Assembly (NCBI GenBank): GCA_017051695.1
Contig: JAFIDK010000004.1
Span: 62,001 to 126,000 of the forward strand
Direction of reading: 5' to 3'
DNA from: Algoriphagus aestuarii
GTDB lineage: Bacteria; Bacteroidota; Bacteroidia; Cytophagales; Cyclobacteriaceae
DNA: 64,000 nt
Positions 62,353-64,000 of the stretch are shown here, one piece after another; the first letter of the stretch is position 1; every line of letters begins with the position of its first letter. The notes beneath the pieces were generated by a model. The model had not been told where the DNA came from and did no database searches. It saw only the letters and a list, made by a program, of their open reading frames with translations. Both the position numbers and the translations under genes were made by a program.

Positions 62353-64000
62353 TTAAGCTGCGTTCCTTGCAGCATTGATGATTCCAAACATACTTCTCAA
62401 TATCAGCTTTTGAAGTACCTCAGAATTCTCACCAGTTTCGAGCATGGTCTGAATCGCATATTGTTGAATAGTAATTAAAGGAAGAACAATCTTCTCACGG
62501 ATTGCAATAGATCTTTTACTGACCAAATTATCCCCCATCAATTCATCCATATTTGCGACCACTTTTAGCTTTTCTATAGATTTATTGTATTCGGAAAACA
62601 TGATTTCCCAAAACTGCCCATAGGATTTATCTTCTTTCAGGTATGCAGTAGCAGGATAAAAACACTTATTCAAAGATTGCATGGAGTTACCTAGCAATGT
62701 TCTAAAGAACAAACTATTCTTATATAGCTCCTGAATTTCACCCACTCGTCCTTCTTCCTCTAGTTTTTCTATAGCTGTTCCTACCCCATAAAACCCGGGA
62801 ATATTCTGCTTCATCTGAGCCCAGCTTCCCACAAATGGGATAGCTCTCAAATCCTCAAACTTAAGGCCTCCACCTTTTCCTCTTTTCAAAGGTCTAGAGC
62901 CGATGTTTGTCATTCCGAAGTATTTCAGTGGCGTGACATGCTCCAAGTAGGGTACAAATTTCGGATGACTCTTAAAATCTTTATAGGACTCATATGCTTT
63001 ATCAGCCAGCTCCTGGATTAATGCTCTTTGATTTTCATTCAGATTATTTTCGGAATCAGAATAAAGGTGATTTTCTAAACCAGCACTAAGAAGCTGTTCA
63101 AAATTATAAGTACAGGAAGCTATTTTTCCATAGTTAGCCGAAATAGTCTGTCCTTGGATCGTCACCTGGATTTCTGAATTTTCGACTTTTTCACCTAGAG
63201 ATGCATAGAAATTATGCATATTGCCCCCTCCTCTTGCAGGAGGTCCTCCTCTCCCATCAAAAAAGACGACTTGAATATCGTTTTCTCTGGAAACTCTCGT
63301 TAATTCCTCTTTCGCTCTCAGGATGGACCAGTTTGCCTGGAGGTAACCACCATCTTTGGTTCCATCGGAAAACCCTAACATGATGGTTTGTTTGTTGCCC
63401 CTACTTGCCAAATGATTTCTGTACTCAGGCAAATTATACAAGCTTGCCATTATTTCTGGAGCTTCTGCCAAATCATCAATTGTCTCAAATAGAGGTACAA
63501 TATCCAACGGTAATTTCTCCTCACCTTTTCCGACAGTCAATTTTGCGAGTTTATAAACTTCCAGCAAATGCTTTCTTGACTGACAATTGGAAATAATATA
63601 TCTGTGAAGCGCTTCCTCGCCATTTGAATTCTGGACTTCCCTGATCACTCCAAAAGTCTGAAGCATTTCCTTATGAAATTCATCTTTGAACTTTTCCAGA
63701 TCAGGAAGTTCAGTAATATTCATGATTTGCTCAATCTGGGCATCTTCCGTTTCCTTCCAATTGATACCCTCGATTTCGAATGCTTCTTCCCAAAGACTAT
63801 CATGCTTTCTACTATCCTGTCTGGCATCCATATGGGCAAAATGGAAACCGAAGATTTTTACTTTTAGGATAAACTGATCCAGAAGGTCCAGAAACATCCC
63901 TTTATGATGGTCGATAAGAGATTCTCTCACCTCAAACAAATCATCTAAAAGTTGTTCTTTGGAAGTATAGATCGCCTTGTCCTCAAACAACGTGGAGAAA
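62353..64000 (-). CDS. ppc: Phosphoenolpyruvate carboxylase, C-terminal part
   Basis: The frame is open through the right edge, so only about 549 C-terminal residues of an enzyme that is normally 850-900 long are seen. It carboxylates PEP to oxaloacetate to refill the citric acid cycle. Visible sites are MLGFSDGTKDGGYLQANW, the glycine-rich FFDGRGGPPARGGG loop with arginines for PEP and bicarbonate, QGQTISANYG and PFVGSWAQMKQNIPGFYG. The C-terminus ends GIINAARNAA where most family members end near MRNTG; this end is shared with some Bacteroidetes forms as far as I recall. The TTG at 63990 is just an internal codon. Confidence 0.95.
   Translation of the reverse strand, partial: FSTLFEDKAIYTSKEQLLDDLFEVRESLIDHHKGMFLDLLDQFILKVKIFGFHFAHMDARQDSRKHDSLWEEAFEIEGINWKETEDAQIEQIMNITELPDLEKFKDEFHKEMLQTFGVIREVQNSNGEEALHRYIISNCQSRKHLLEVYKLAKLTVGKGEEKLPLDIVPLFETIDDLAEAPEIMASLYNLPEYRNHLASRGNKQTIMLGFSDGTKDGGYLQANWSILRAKEELTRVSRENDIQVVFFDGRGGPPARGGGNMHNFYASLGEKVENSEIQVTIQGQTISANYGKIASCTYNFEQLLSAGLENHLYSDSENNLNENQRALIQELADKAYESYKDFKSHPKFVPYLEHVTPLKYFGMTNIGSRPLKRGKGGGLKFEDLRAIPFVGSWAQMKQNIPGFYGVGTAIEKLEEEGRVGEIQELYKNSLFFRTLLGNSMQSLNKCFYPATAYLKEDKSYGQFWEIMFSEYNKSIEKLKVVANMDELMGDNLVSKRSIAIREKIVLPLITIQQYAIQTMLETGENSEVLQKLILRSMFGIINAARNAA

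Noticed and set aside
1-64000. Search for CRISPR arrays, tRNA or rRNA genes, insertion sequences, phage genes and toxin-antitoxin pairs
   Set aside because: No repeat-spacer pattern, cloverleaf, transposase, integrase or phage structural motif was recognised by reading both strands.

Overview
The window looks like chromosomal DNA of a Bacteroidetes bacterium, most likely of the order Cytophagales and close to Algoriphagus or Cyclobacterium. This placement is an inference from the SUF gene order, the DUF2911, DUF4136 and TamL families, many outer-membrane beta-barrels, AT-rich DNA and TAnnTTTG-type promoter boxes. I saw no rRNA, tRNA, CRISPR array, insertion sequence or prophage.

Bases 1-19950 (minus strand) hold a surface-polysaccharide locus read leftwards. 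It starts with a winged-helix regulator fused to a nucleotidyltransferase-like domain, under a promoter with an operator-like palindrome. Next come a multi-SLBB Wza-type export protein, a UDP-sugar 6-dehydrogenase, a VioA/VioB-type pair for a dTDP-4-acetamido sugar and a Wzz chain-length protein. A WbpE-WbpD-WbpB set for UDP-diacetamido-uronic acid, a WecF-like transferase, a Wzx flippase, three GT4 transferases, a WbpI-type epimerase, an AsnB-like amidotransferase and a truncated polymerase-like membrane protein follow. Together they predict a Wzx/Wzy polymer containing a diacetamidohexuronic acid, perhaps amidated, and a 4-acetamido-4,6-dideoxyhexose.

Bases 20000-33500 hold mostly envelope and housekeeping genes: a penicillin-acylase-family hydrolase with a small membrane protein, a DUF2911 protein, a membrane-anchored endonuclease/exonuclease/phosphatase, an RND/MMPL exporter, thymidylate synthase, an S9 peptidase joined to an M14 carboxypeptidase-like protein, and a small TonB-C-like secreted protein.

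Bases 33800-42450 (plus strand) hold an Lrp/AsnC regulator, a complete SUF Fe-S operon (sufB-C-D-S-E, DUF59/SufT, bacilliredoxin), citrate synthase and an acyl-CoA-binding protein.

Bases 42500-62300 are dominated by the cell envelope: a CsgG/TolB-like secreted protein, a BASS transporter with a TrmH methyltransferase, a divergent TamL-hemF-PAP2 operon, an OmpA-family protein with an uncharacterised partner, FadL-like and other barrels, a porin-O/P gene coupled to an Omp85-type barrel, and a six-gene group of Spy-like, DUF4136 and barrel proteins that is the least characterised part of the window. The right edge cuts a phosphoenolpyruvate carboxylase gene (minus strand).
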